Positions 1 to 7,281 of a stretch of 13,723 nt of DNA are shown here, one piece after another. The notes below the pieces were generated by a model. The model was not told the DNA's origin and did not search any database. It saw only the letters and a list, made by a program, of their open reading frames with translations. This DNA is from SIG575 sp045542485 (GTDB lineage: Bacteria > Bacillota > Clostridia > Oscillospirales > Acutalibacteraceae): assembly GCA_045542485.1 (NCBI GenBank), contig JAZQLC010000031.1, forward strand, positions 1 through 13,723, written 5' to 3'. Position 1 is the stretch's first letter. Every line of letters starts with the position of its first letter. Both the position numbers and the translations under genes were made by a program.

Positions 1-333
1 GTGTTCACTCTGTTCTGAGCCTGAGTTGTGAATACCACAGCCTGCAACGATTAAAACGTCTGCATCGTCACCTATATAAAAATCGTTGTAGGTCAGGTCC
101 TTCACACCGCTTGCGGTAACAATAACGGGGATATGAACACTTTCATTTTTTGTGCCGGGTTTAACAATGATATCTATTCCCGGTTTATCTTTTTTCGGCT
201 CGATAATAATATTCTTTGTTGAATTTCTTGCCATACCTTCGCCGTTTTTTCTGATGTTATATGCTCCCATAGGAACGTCGTGCAAATCAGCAACGGCAGA
301 GAGCAAATCTTTATCTACTTTATTTTCAATCAT
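1..333 (-). CDS. sufB: SufB/SufD-family Fe-S cluster assembly scaffold, partial
   Basis: Only the N-terminal 111 codons are present; the gene runs off the left window edge. The SufB/SufD family forms the scaffold on which SufC-powered iron-sulfur clusters are built in the cytoplasm. The reading begins MIENKVDKDLLSAVADLHDV and contains PMGAYNIRKNGEG, and near the edge VAGCGIHNSGSEQSEH, which is the typical start of the beta-helix core in the short clostridial/archaeal scaffold paralogue. The start is chosen at the ATG of 331-333, with a GGAGGG ribosome site 7 bases upstream. It follows sufC by 20 bases in the same operon. Two-gene sufC-sufB loci of this kind resemble the minimal SmsCB system. 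Whether the gene is better called sufB or sufD cannot be settled from the N-terminus. Confidence 0.85.
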   Translation of the reverse strand, partial: MIENKVDKDLLSAVADLHDVPMGAYNIRKNGEGMARNSTKNIIIEPKKDKPGIDIIVKPGTKNESVHIPVIVTASGVKDLTYNDFYIGDDADVLIVAGCGIHNSGSEQSEH

Positions 334-353
334 TTTTATTCCCTCCTGCCTTA

Positions 354-1076
354 TTATTTGCCTCTGAAATTACACGCACCGTCAAATTCTCCCAGAAGTT
401 TGGGGAAAATTTCATCACGTGAGCCTTCTTCACGAATTTTTCCGTTTGCAATAACAATAATTTTATCTGCAACAGACATAATTCTCTCCTGATGTGAAAT
501 GAGAACTATTGACTGATTGCGTTTGTTTTTCATAACTTTGAAAGTTTCAACAAGCATTGTGAAGCTCCACAGGTCAATACCTGCTTCGGGCTCATCGAAG
601 ATTGCCATATTCAGCTCTCTCGCCATAATTGAAGCAATTTCAACACGCTTTACTTCACCGCCTGAAAGAGACATATCAACTTCGCGGTTAAGGTATTCCT
701 TTGAGCAGAGGCCCACATTTGTAAGATAAGAGCAGCACACATCCTCGGGAAGCTCACTTCCGTGCGCAAGGCTGAGAAGTCTTCTTACAGTAATACCCTT
801 GAAACGGGGAGGCTGCTGGAAAGCGTAACCGATGCCAAGCTTTGCCCTCTCTGTTATCGACAAATCTGTAATATCCTGACCGTTAAAGAGAATCTGACCT
901 GATGTGGGCTTTTCAATACCCATAATAAGCTTTGCAAGTGTTGATTTACCGCCGCCGTTAGGTCCGGTGATAACAACGAACTCGCCGTCATCAATTTTCA
1001 GACTCACATTGTTAATAATTTCAAGTTTTTCCTTCTGACCGTCTACGATAAAGGAAACATTTTTTAATTCAAGCAT
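354..1076 (-). CDS. sufC: SufC-type Fe-S assembly ATPase
   Basis: A 240-residue soluble ABC ATPase of the SufC family, the usual family length. It hydrolyses ATP to drive conformational change in the SufB/SufD scaffold. Visible motifs are Walker A GPNGGGKST (38-46), Q-loop at QQPP (87-90), ABC signature LSGGE (137-141), Walker B running into the SufC-specific DEPEAGID (161-168), and the switch histidine in SHQE (H195). The DEPEAGIDLWSF stretch separates SufC from transporter ATPases. No membrane partner is encoded nearby; the next gene is the scaffold. It starts 20 bases after the substrate-binding-protein stop, with an AAAGGA ribosome site, and so is probably co-transcribed with both neighbours. 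Confidence 0.95.
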   Translation of the reverse strand: MLELKNVSFIVDGQKEKLEIINNVSLKIDDGEFVVITGPNGGGKSTLAKLIMGIEKPTSGQILFNGQDITDLSITERAKLGIGYAFQQPPRFKGITVRRLLSLAHGSELPEDVCCSYLTNVGLCSKEYLNREVDMSLSGGEVKRVEIASIMARELNMAIFDEPEAGIDLWSFTMLVETFKVMKNKRNQSIVLISHQERIMSVADKIIVIANGKIREEGSRDEIFPKLLGEFDGACNFRGK

Positions 1077-1096
1077 TTTTTATCATTCCTTTTGCA

Positions 1097-2848
1097 TTAA
1101 AACGCGCCAACTTTTGCATTAACAAAATATGCAATACCGGTGCTTGTAACATAATAATTTTCAATTCTGTCTGAGGCAAAATAGCCTTCTTTATAATGAT
1201 AAAGGGGACAGATTACCCAGTTATCAAGAAGTATTTTTTCAGCCTTGTGAGCAAGGTTAGTTTTATTCTCGCCCTGACTGTTTATCATTTGCGAAACAAC
1301 TTTATCATATTCTGCGTTTTTCCACGAGCAGAAATTGTTTCCGGTAGTGAACTTATCGAGCATAAACAAAGTATCATTGTAAGGAGCAATAAGTCCGCCC
1401 TTTGCCACGGTGAAATTTCCGTCCTCACGCATTTCGTCAAGCTTCTGCCAACTTACGCTTTTCAGAGTACACTTGATTCCCAGATTTTCTTCCCACATTT
1501 TTTTGAGAATTTCTGCAGTTTCTCTGCTGTATGTATTATCATTAAAAAGATATTCAAATGTGGGGAAGCCCTTTCCGTTTTCATATCCTGCGTCCTTGAG
1601 AAGAGCCTTCGCCTTTTCAATATTCGCCGCAGTTTCCGTAGCATCAAAGAATGTCTCACCTGCCTGACGGAAATTTCCGAAGCCGTCAGTAATCAGTCCC
1701 GATGCAGGAGTGCCCCTGACAGATGCTGTTTCTTTTATGAGCGATTCTCTGTCAATGGCAAGAGTAAGCGCCTGTCTCACTCTCACATCATCAAAAGGTG
1801 TCTGGTTGACATTGAAATAGAGGAAATATGTTCCCATACTTTCATACGATATATAGTCTTTATCCTTGGCTGCCCTTTCGGGATTATCCTCAGGAAGAAC
1901 AGTTGAAAAAAGGATTGACGACCTGTCAAACATTTTCTTTGCCTCTGTGCCGTCTTCGATAAAGAGGAATTTAAGCTGCTTGAGCTTTACATTCTCCTTG
2001 TCTCTGTAAAAGGGATTAGGAACAAACTGAGCAAAGTTGCCGTCCATCCATGTTTCAAGCACAAACGCACCGTTACAGGAGAATCTGTCTTTATCTGTAC
2101 TCCAGATTCTTGAGAAAGGCTTTACCTTATCCTCGTGCAACGGAAAAAACGCAGCACTTGCACATTTGTTGAGAAAGGCAGGGTCTTTTTCCTTGAGTCT
2201 GACAACGAGAATTTTTTCTCCCGCCGCTTTCACCGATAAGTCGGACATCTGTATATTTATGTAGCTGCCGTCTTCATTGGTAAGCCCTTGCTGTTCTTTT
2301 TCAAAGTCCTCCATAATCTTATCGTATCCTGCTATTGTTTCAAAATAGTAAGCGTAAGCCGACGAGTTATAGGGGTTTGCCGTTCTTCGCCAGGCATAAA
2401 CAAAGTCCGATGCTTTCACGGAAGTGCCGTCACTCCATCTTGAATTTTCGTCAATAGTAAAAGTATATACAAGACCGTTTTCGCTGATTGTATAGTCACT
2501 GGCTGCTGCCTTTACGGGATTGCCGGTTTCGTCAATTTTCATAAGCCCCTCAAAGCAGTTGGCAAGTATTGTTTCCGTTTCGGCATTATCACAGAAAGTC
2601 GGGTCAAGATTGTCAGGCACAACAGAAATTGCAGCAGTAACCTTTCCTATATTACCGAAATATACTGCAAGTAATGATGCGACAATAATAGTCAGAACAA
2701 GCAGAAGTAAACCTGTAATTGTAGAAAGCGCTCTGAATTTTTTGCTGTGTTCAAAGTGATAATCAAAGGTACTTTTCAGTCTGTGCATTATTTTCATAAA
2801 TTTCGATTGTTTTATTGCATTTATTATCTTTTTTGCTTTCTTTATCAT
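1097..2848 (-). CDS. OppA/DppA-type substrate-binding protein, membrane-anchored
   Basis: A 583-residue protein of the SBP_bac_5 family (cluster C, binding oligopeptides or similar ligands) that would work on the outer face of the membrane. After a basic N-terminus of about 40 residues there is one hydrophobic helix (about 44-64), followed by the binding fold. Family hallmarks include VPDNLDP (77-83), LANCFEGL (95-102), the ENGLVYTFTI...WSDGTSVKASDFVYAWRR block (about 123-155) and VRQALTLAIDRESLI in the middle. Most Gram-positive members are lipoproteins; no LxxC lipobox is seen here, so it appears to be held by an uncleaved signal-anchor. No permease or ATPase of an Opp transporter lies nearby, and it is the first gene of an operon with sufC. 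The ribosome site GAGG is 8 bases before the ATG. The ligand is unknown. Confidence 0.88.
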   Translation of the reverse strand: MIKKAKKIINAIKQSKFMKIMHRLKSTFDYHFEHSKKFRALSTITGLLLLVLTIIVASLLAVYFGNIGKVTAAISVVPDNLDPTFCDNAETETILANCFEGLMKIDETGNPVKAAASDYTISENGLVYTFTIDENSRWSDGTSVKASDFVYAWRRTANPYNSSAYAYYFETIAGYDKIMEDFEKEQQGLTNEDGSYINIQMSDLSVKAAGEKILVVRLKEKDPAFLNKCASAAFFPLHEDKVKPFSRIWSTDKDRFSCNGAFVLETWMDGNFAQFVPNPFYRDKENVKLKQLKFLFIEDGTEAKKMFDRSSILFSTVLPEDNPERAAKDKDYISYESMGTYFLYFNVNQTPFDDVRVRQALTLAIDRESLIKETASVRGTPASGLITDGFGNFRQAGETFFDATETAANIEKAKALLKDAGYENGKGFPTFEYLFNDNTYSRETAEILKKMWEENLGIKCTLKSVSWQKLDEMREDGNFTVAKGGLIAPYNDTLFMLDKFTTGNNFCSWKNAEYDKVVSQMINSQGENKTNLAHKAEKILLDNWVICPLYHYKEGYFASDRIENYYVTSTGIAYFVNAKVGAF

Positions 2849-2907
2849 GAAAAAAACCTCATATATCGTGAAAAAACTGGATTTTCGCCTATTTTACTTC
2901 ACTATAT

Positions 2908-2936
2908 ATAATAACAAATTCTGCTCAAAAAGGCAA
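2908..2936 (-). promoter_or_regulatory. Sigma-A-type promoter for the SBP-sufC-sufB operon
   Basis: On the minus strand, TTGCCT (2931-2936) and TATTAT (2908-2913) are separated by exactly 17 bases. They lie about 60 bases upstream of the substrate-binding-protein ATG. Both hexamers match the vegetative consensus at most positions. The rest of the 268-base divergent gap to spoVAC is AT-rich, and I see no clear sigma-G box in it. Confidence 0.55.
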
Positions 2937-3116
2937 CAAAAAATATAAAATTATTTTCCCTTTTCAGGGGTTTAATTCTGTGTCAATCGGGCAAAATACA
3001 GATACGCACCGTAAATTATAATTCAAACAAAAGGTTCCTTTAGTCAAAGCAAAAGATTATACAGTCTTCTCTCGCATTTTCAAGGGGATGATATTCAATT
3101 AAAAGGATGTGTTTTT

Positions 3117-3560
3117 ATGTCCACAAATAAAAAACAATACGATAAAATGACAAAAAAAGCCTCTCCACCGTCACCTTTGCTCAAAAACTGTCTCAATGCA
3201 TTCTGGATCGGAGGACTTGTCTGCACTCTGGGGGAAGCTTTTTCAATGCTCTATGAATTTTTCGGTTTCAGCGAAATTGAAACAAAATCAGCCGTTACGG
3301 TAACGCTCGTTGTAATCACTGCAGTCCTTACCGGCATTGGCATTTTTGACAGAATCGCAAAGGTTGCAGGTGCCGGTACAATCGTACCCATCACAGGCTT
3401 TGCAAACTCCGTCGTCTCCCCTGCCATGGAGTTCAAATCAGAGGGAAACATCCTGGGCACTGCCGCAAATATCTTCAAACTTGCAGGTCCCGTTATTGTC
3501 TATTCCCTGGCAGGAACATTTCTGTACGGATTGATTTATTGGTTGTCGCAGACTTTATGA
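3117..3560 (+). CDS. spoVAC: Stage V sporulation protein AC
   Basis: A 147-residue integral membrane protein, full length for SpoVAC. In endospore formers it forms part of the inner-membrane channel that moves dipicolinic acid and calcium into the spore and opens during germination. Family features are PLLKNCLNAFWIGGLVCT (about 20-37), then hydrophobic helices, the loop GAGTIVPITGFANSVVSPAM (about 89-108), EFKSEGNILGTAANIFKLAGP and a last helix. The ribosome site AAAGGA lies 9 bases before the ATG. In most spore formers spoVAD follows directly; here a terminator and two reverse-strand genes intervene, so spoVAC is monocistronic at its 3' side. A forespore sigma-G promoter would be expected, but I could not identify one with confidence. 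Confidence 0.92.
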   Translation: MSTNKKQYDKMTKKASPPSPLLKNCLNAFWIGGLVCTLGEAFSMLYEFFGFSEIETKSAVTVTLVVITAVLTGIGIFDRIAKVAGAGTIVPITGFANSVVSPAMEFKSEGNILGTAANIFKLAGPVIVYSLAGTFLYGLIYWLSQTL

Positions 3561-3566
3561 TATCAA

Positions 3567-3600
3567 AAAGGGAGTTGTGAAAACAACTCCCTTTTCCTTT
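3567..3600. terminator. Bidirectional terminator between spoVAC and the TIR-STING gene
   Basis: Perfect 12-bp stem (3567-3578 with 3583-3594) and a GAAA loop, followed by a T-rich tract on the plus strand and a T run on the minus strand. It sits between two converging stop codons and can serve both genes. Confidence 0.9.
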
Positions 3601-3602
3601 TG

Positions 3603-4658
3603 TCAACAATATGAAATTATTAATCTGTTCTGTAAAACATCCAACACTCTTTCAATCATCTTTTCTTTATCACAATCTGAAAGAGACGCGTAATGGCGAT
3701 TTATGATTTCTGATACATACTTTCGATTTATCAGTGTTTTCAAGGTGTTTCTGTATAATTTAAGTTCTTTTGATGTGAATCGTCTTTCAGCATCGGGGTC
3801 GAAGTCGTCATCCGCATCCATTTCAAGAATCATTTTTGCCGTGTCATAGGCCGTTGTTGTATTTGTGGGGAAGTCTACAATGTGCAGTTCATCTCCCTCA
3901 AAATAACAATCGAAATCTGCCGGTCTGCTTCTTGCAGTAGGCACAGATGCCTTCAGTAAACCATCACGGGAAAACTTTGTACTGTCTTCTGACGGCAGTT
4001 TAATATGCACAAAAACATTTTCCGGAGAAACTCTGATTACTCTGCCATCAATGTGAATATCATCATCTATATGCTCAAGTGTCCTGCATAAGAAATTTGA
4101 TACATAACCACAGGCAGTAGATGACGCTGCACCGATAACAACCTGATGAGTGGTATCAGATGACATTTTTATATATTCATCAATTTCCTCTCCGATTCTT
4201 TCGCCATTGAGTGTGCCGTTTTCGTCACAAAACTCTGCATTTTCCGAGCCCAGTAAAATTTTTGTTACTGCAGATTGTCCGTTTACCCCTATAAGATCTT
4301 CAGGAAGGCGTACTTCATCATCTGCCACGATAATTGTCTTATCAAAACCAAGCGCCATTGTGCAAAGTCCTATTTCAAAAAGAACATTGTCACGCATAGT
4401 CCTTACATTTTCTTTTGCACCGTTACGCACCATCTCCGTCACATCGTGACCCTCGCAAATAAGCACAGCATAATCAAATGTGGGGATTTTTTTAATGAGC
4501 ATCGGCAGCAGTGCTATTTTGTCTGCATTATGAGCTGTTGAAAACAAATCTCTCCATATGGAGCAGGAATAGCCTCTTTTTCTGAGCGATGAAGAAATCT
4601 CGTCCAGTGTGCCGTTTTTTTCACTGACACCTGAAGAAAACAAAACAATGTTAGTCAT
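3603..4658 (-). CDS. TIR-like/STING-like signalling protein (probable TIR-STING)
   Basis: A 351-residue soluble protein. Residues 1-130 match the TIR-like nucleotide-binding (CAP12/Pycsar effector) family: a first strand NIVLFSSG, then FDYAVLICEGHDV (61-73), RDNVLFEIGL (89-98) with the likely catalytic glutamate E95, and LPEDLIGVNG (118-127). Such domains cleave NAD+ when activated. Residues about 171-320 look like a prokaryotic STING cyclic-dinucleotide receptor: SSTACGYVSNFL (179-190) where the family has its small-residue GYxxNF helix, HIDGRVIRV strand, the RSRPADFD segment (243-250) and VDFPTNTTTAYDTA (261-274), resembling the ligand-contacting D-x-P-T region. In known CBASS loci TIR-STING sits beside a CD-NTase; none is present here. 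Its ATG overlaps the upstream MFS stop by one base (TAATG), so the two are translationally coupled. The TIR call is firm; the STING call is from recalled family pattern. Confidence 0.68.
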   Translation of the reverse strand: MTNIVLFSSGVSEKNGTLDEISSSLRKRGYSCSIWRDLFSTAHNADKIALLPMLIKKIPTFDYAVLICEGHDVTEMVRNGAKENVRTMRDNVLFEIGLCTMALGFDKTIIVADDEVRLPEDLIGVNGQSAVTKILLGSENAEFCDENGTLNGERIGEEIDEYIKMSSDTTHQVVIGAASSTACGYVSNFLCRTLEHIDDDIHIDGRVIRVSPENVFVHIKLPSEDSTKFSRDGLLKASVPTARSRPADFDCYFEGDELHIVDFPTNTTTAYDTAKMILEMDADDDFDPDAERRFTSKELKLYRNTLKTLINRKYVSEIINRHYASLSDCDKEKMIERVLDVLQNRLIISYC

Positions 4659-5893
4659 TATTTCACCTTATGCTTTTTGAAATAACTCTTGATAATGAAC
4701 AGAACGCCTATACCCAGCAAGGGGAAAATCATCGCTACGAGCATACCTGCTTTCATTCCCACCTGCTCTGCTGTCAGGCTGAATGTTTCGCCAAGGTCTG
4801 CGGCAAAGCTTGTGGCTGCTACCCTGTCGGCTACTGCGCCGAGGAGCTGAGGTGAAACAGAAGCGCCGAAATCTCCGCCGGCTGCCATAAGAGCGTATGC
4901 TGCAACGCCGGGATTGGGAATCTTTTCTTCCATAAGAATCAGTGTGCCGGGCCAGAGCATCGATGTGCAGAAGCCTGTGAATACACACGCAATCATTGAA
5001 ACCACGGGAATAGTGGAAACAGCTGCCACAAGGTAACAGATTGTTGCACCAATCATTCCCAGAAGAAGTACATTGGAAATATTTTTGCCGTATTTTGCAT
5101 AGAGCGTTCTTGCTACGCCGAGAAGAATTGCAAAAAATGTAAGTCCCAGCACGTCACCCATTGTCTTTGATATATTCAGAGCGTTTTCAACATAGCTGGA
5201 AATCCAGTTTGTCATTGAGTTTTCTGCTGCACTGCCCAGGAAAATACAGAGCACACACAAGGTCATAGCCATACCTTTTTTGCTTGTTTTTCCGCCGCTT
5301 TCACTATTTGAAAGATTCATTTCGGGAATAGGTGAAATGCAGAAAAGTACGCACGAGCCGATAGCGAGAAGTCCGAAGAATCCCGCAAGGTACATCCAGT
5401 TTTCAGTGCCGAAAATGTTGAAGAAAATTGTACTTACAACAACCACCATAACAATACCGTAAGCATAGAGTGAATGGAGAATACTCATATCCTTTTCGGG
5501 AGTTTCAGAGGGAATTGCCGCAATAACGGGGCTGAGAAGAACCTCACTGAGTCCTGCCGAAATCGAGAAAATTATCGTTCCCGTAAGAAGTCCTGCGTAA
5601 GCATACTGCGGGAAGAGAGAGGGCAGAACTGCATAAGTGACAAGGCCCAGACAAGTAATAAGAGGCATAACCCTGATTACTTTTTTTATGTTGAAATATT
5701 TTGTGAAAAAAGTAAAAGCCAGGTCAACAAGAAGCTGTGTGCAGAAGTTTGTCAGCACAAGTGTTCCGAGAAGCGTGTATGAAATACCGTATGTTTCCCT
5801 GAATGTTACAAAAAGCATTGATGGCAGACAGAAAACTGCCGACATAGACAGATATGTTGAATAACAAGCGAGTTTTGTTCTTTTGAAATTCAT
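4658..5893 (-). CDS. MFS permease (FucP/sugar-symporter-like)
   Basis: A 411-residue hydrophobic protein with about twelve predicted membrane helices and a central hydrophilic loop around residues 193-206 (SNSESGGKTSKK). The N-terminal half (YGISYTLLGTLVLTNFCTQLLVDL, then FTKYFNIKKVIRVMP) follows the major-facilitator pattern between helices 2 and 3, and helix 4 begins in a GLSEVLLSPVIAAIPSE segment as in FucP-like sugar permeases. The substrate cannot be read from sequence. It is the first gene of a two-gene operon with the TIR-STING-like gene and overlaps it by one base, so the transporter may supply, export or depend on whatever that protein senses; this link is inference. The ribosome site AAGGAG is 7 bases from the ATG. 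Base composition is like the host genes around it, not like the AT-rich operon further right. Confidence 0.85.
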   Translation of the reverse strand: MNFKRTKLACYSTYLSMSAVFCLPSMLFVTFRETYGISYTLLGTLVLTNFCTQLLVDLAFTFFTKYFNIKKVIRVMPLITCLGLVTYAVLPSLFPQYAYAGLLTGTIIFSISAGLSEVLLSPVIAAIPSETPEKDMSILHSLYAYGIVMVVVVSTIFFNIFGTENWMYLAGFFGLLAIGSCVLFCISPIPEMNLSNSESGGKTSKKGMAMTLCVLCIFLGSAAENSMTNWISSYVENALNISKTMGDVLGLTFFAILLGVARTLYAKYGKNISNVLLLGMIGATICYLVAAVSTIPVVSMIACVFTGFCTSMLWPGTLILMEEKIPNPGVAAYALMAAGGDFGASVSPQLLGAVADRVAATSFAADLGETFSLTAEQVGMKAGMLVAMIFPLLGIGVLFIIKSYFKKHKVK

Positions 5894-5925
5894 AGTCTTT
5901 CTCCTTTAAAATTTATGCTTTATGC

Positions 5926-5954
5926 ATTATAACACACCGACCCAAAAAAGTAAA
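5926..5954 (-). promoter_or_regulatory. Promoter of the MFS/TIR-STING operon
   Basis: On the minus strand a perfect TATAAT (5926-5931) lies 17 bases from TTTACT (5949-5954), ending about 32 bases before the MFS start codon. The short stretch right after the -10 box is partly self-complementary (ATGC...GCAT), possibly an operator, but this is weak. Confidence 0.55.
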
Positions 5955-6016
5955 TATATAAGAATTTTTACAAGGTAAAAAGCAAATAATATAACAAAAA
6001 TTTTCAGGGTGATAAA

Positions 6017-6649
6017 ATGAACAGAGTTATAAAATTCAAAACTCCTCCCACAATTTCCTGCACTGCGTCAATTGTGGGAAAAGAAGAGGGTGCAGGACCT
6101 CTCGGAAATGAGTTTGATGAAGTGTGCGAAGATGCAACCTTAGGTGAAAATTCCTGGGAAAAAGCAGAGAGCACTCTGCAGAAAAAGGCAATCAAAAAAG
6201 TTCTTGAAAAATCAGGACGAAAAAATGACGAAATTGATTTACTTTTCGCAGGTGACCTTCTGAGCCAGTGTATCGGCTCCACTTTCGGAATCAGGGATTT
6301 GTCCATCCCCTTTGCCGGAATGTACGGTGCTTGTTCCACTATGGCACTGACTCTCGCCACTGCCTCGGTTTTTGTGGCAAGTGGTGCATCCTCAGTGGCA
6401 ATAGCAGCCACATCCTCCCATTTTTGCTCATCCGAAAAGCAGTTCCGTTATCCCCTTGAATACGGCGGACAGCGAACTCCCACTGCACAGAGGACCTGCA
6501 CTGCCTCAGGTGCTGCACTGGTTGAAAAAGACAGTGGTCAGGTTTTGGTTGACAGTGTAATTTTCGGCAAAATTCAGGATTTAGGCGTTACCGATGCCAA
6601 CAATATGGGCGCAGCTATGGCACCTGTAGATGTTAAAATAGAACCATAA
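6017..6649 (+). pseudogene. spoVAD: spoVAD, 3' part replaced at an insertion junction
   Basis: A 210-residue product clearly belonging to SpoVAD, the thiolase-fold protein that binds dipicolinic acid during spore formation. Recognisable blocks are GKEEGAGPLG (21-30), FDEVCEDATLGENSWEKAE (33-51), LLFAGDLLSQCIGSTFGIRDL (75-95), FAGMYGACSTMA (99-110) with the thiolase-position cysteine C106, SSHFCSSEKQFRYPLEYGGQRTP (133-155), and GVTDANNMGAAMAP (190-203). The family normally continues for well over 100 residues beyond this (usual length about 330-340). Here, after AMAP, only seven unrelated residues (VDVKIEP) precede a stop. The missing half is not found in any frame up to the right edge. The AGGGTG ribosome site precedes the ATG by 7 bases. 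It is either inactivated or, as with skin-type elements, could be rebuilt by excision in the mother cell or forespore lineage. Confidence 0.88.
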
Positions 6650-6782
6650 ATTAAGCGAAAAGCAACACAAAATCTTACACAAATTTCGACACGAAAGGTG
6701 GTGAAAAAGCCCTATTTTACTGGGGCTGCGGGTGTTTTAGGGTTAGCAAATTTACCATAAGCAAAATTTGAAAAAATTGCTC

Positions 6783-6802
6783 GTTTACAATTTGTTTACA
6801 AT
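6783..6802. repeat. Tandem 9-bp direct repeat in the element's left end
   Basis: GTTTACAAT occurs at 6783-6791 and 6794-6802, spaced 11 bases centre to centre, i.e. about one helical turn. It sits in the noncoding stretch between the spoVAD junction and tnpV, just before the tnpV -35 box. It may be a binding site for an integrase arm-type or regulatory protein. The surrounding 6650-6855 stretch also has a weak AGCCC/GGGCT hairpin (6708-6727) and otherwise nothing I can name. Confidence 0.5.
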
Positions 6803-6808
6803 CAGTTT

Positions 6809-6836
6809 TTGACACAAAAATCAGCACTATTATTAC
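6809..6836 (+). promoter_or_regulatory. Promoter of tnpV
   Basis: A consensus TTGACA (6809-6814) is followed after 16 bases by TATTAC (6831-6836), about 28 bases before the chosen tnpV start codon. Confidence 0.5.
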
Positions 6837-6864
6837 GACAAAGAAAAATGAAAGGATGAATCAA

Positions 6865-7218
6865 ATGAAAATTACATATCGTGAAGTAAACGGTTATCTT
6901 ATTCCGAATCTCAAATTACCGCCTGAAGAGGCAAATGTCAGACTCGGTAAATGGGGAATGATTTATAAGGACTATCTTCTCAAGCACAAGAAAGCAGTAT
7001 TTTCTTCTCTTCTTGCGGAAGGTAAGCTTTATCAGCATTGTGCCGATGTTGAGAAACAGGCAAATGAAATGTACGACCGTCTGATTGAACAGATGAAAGA
7101 GGCTGAAGGTATAACCGAACAACTAAAAGAGGAAAATCAAATGGAGTGGGTGCAGAGAATGGAGAATGTTGAAGCAAGGGCGAGGGAGGTTATGTGTGAG
7201 GACCTTATTTACGAATAA
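6865..7218 (+). CDS. tnpV: TnpV-family transposon-encoded protein
   Basis: A 117-residue hydrophilic, mostly helical protein of the TnpV family found on clostridial mobilizable transposons and integrative elements; its biochemical role is not established. The typical opening MKITYREVNGYLIPNL is followed by GKWGMIYKDYLLKHKKAVFSSLLAEGKL (about 31-58), then a helix with MYDRLIEQMKEAEGITEQLK and the closing QMEWVQRMENVEARAREV. I prefer the ATG at 6865 over the in-frame ATG at 6856: the AAAGGA site (6851-6856) is 8 bases from the former and overlaps the latter, and family members begin at MKITY. Codon use and G+C are nearer the host than the AT-rich operon it faces. It indicates a mobile element but is not itself a recombinase. 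Confidence 0.85.
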   Translation: MKITYREVNGYLIPNLKLPPEEANVRLGKWGMIYKDYLLKHKKAVFSSLLAEGKLYQHCADVEKQANEMYDRLIEQMKEAEGITEQLKEENQMEWVQRMENVEARAREVMCEDLIYE

Positions 7219-7220
7219 AA

Positions 7221-7247
7221 TCCGAGGTCTAAAAACCTCGGATTTTT
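7221..7247 (+). terminator. Rho-independent terminator after tnpV
   Basis: Perfect 8-bp stem TCCGAGGT/ACCTCGGA (7221-7228 with 7235-7242), 6-base loop and five T residues, starting 2 bases after the tnpV stop. On the opposite strand the T tract is TTTTATT, so it may also end the DUF2971 operon that converges on it. Confidence 0.88.
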
Positions 7248-7281
7248 ATCGTATAGAGTTCACATACCATAAAGATTATTA

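Noticed and set aside
152..492. Two short plus-strand frames over the sufB/sufC junction
   Set aside because: Both overlap strongly supported minus-strand Fe-S genes and have no independent support.
1196..1906. Plus-strand open frame of 236 codons inside the substrate-binding-protein gene
   Set aside because: It lies wholly opposite a gene with clear family motifs, has no plausible ribosome site, and its translation resembles no protein family I know.
2937..3116. Forespore sigma-G promoter before spoVAC
   Set aside because: One is expected on biological grounds, but no pair of boxes with correct spacing stands out in this AT-rich stretch.
6004..6411. Minus-strand open frame opposite spoVAD
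   Set aside because: It is antisense to recognisable SpoVAD blocks, and its product looks like a shadow reading.
6626..6649. Seven-residue tail VDVKIEP as the end of a recombinase or a natural SpoVAD variant
   Set aside because: Too short to assign; it is simply what the frame reads after the junction until the first stop.
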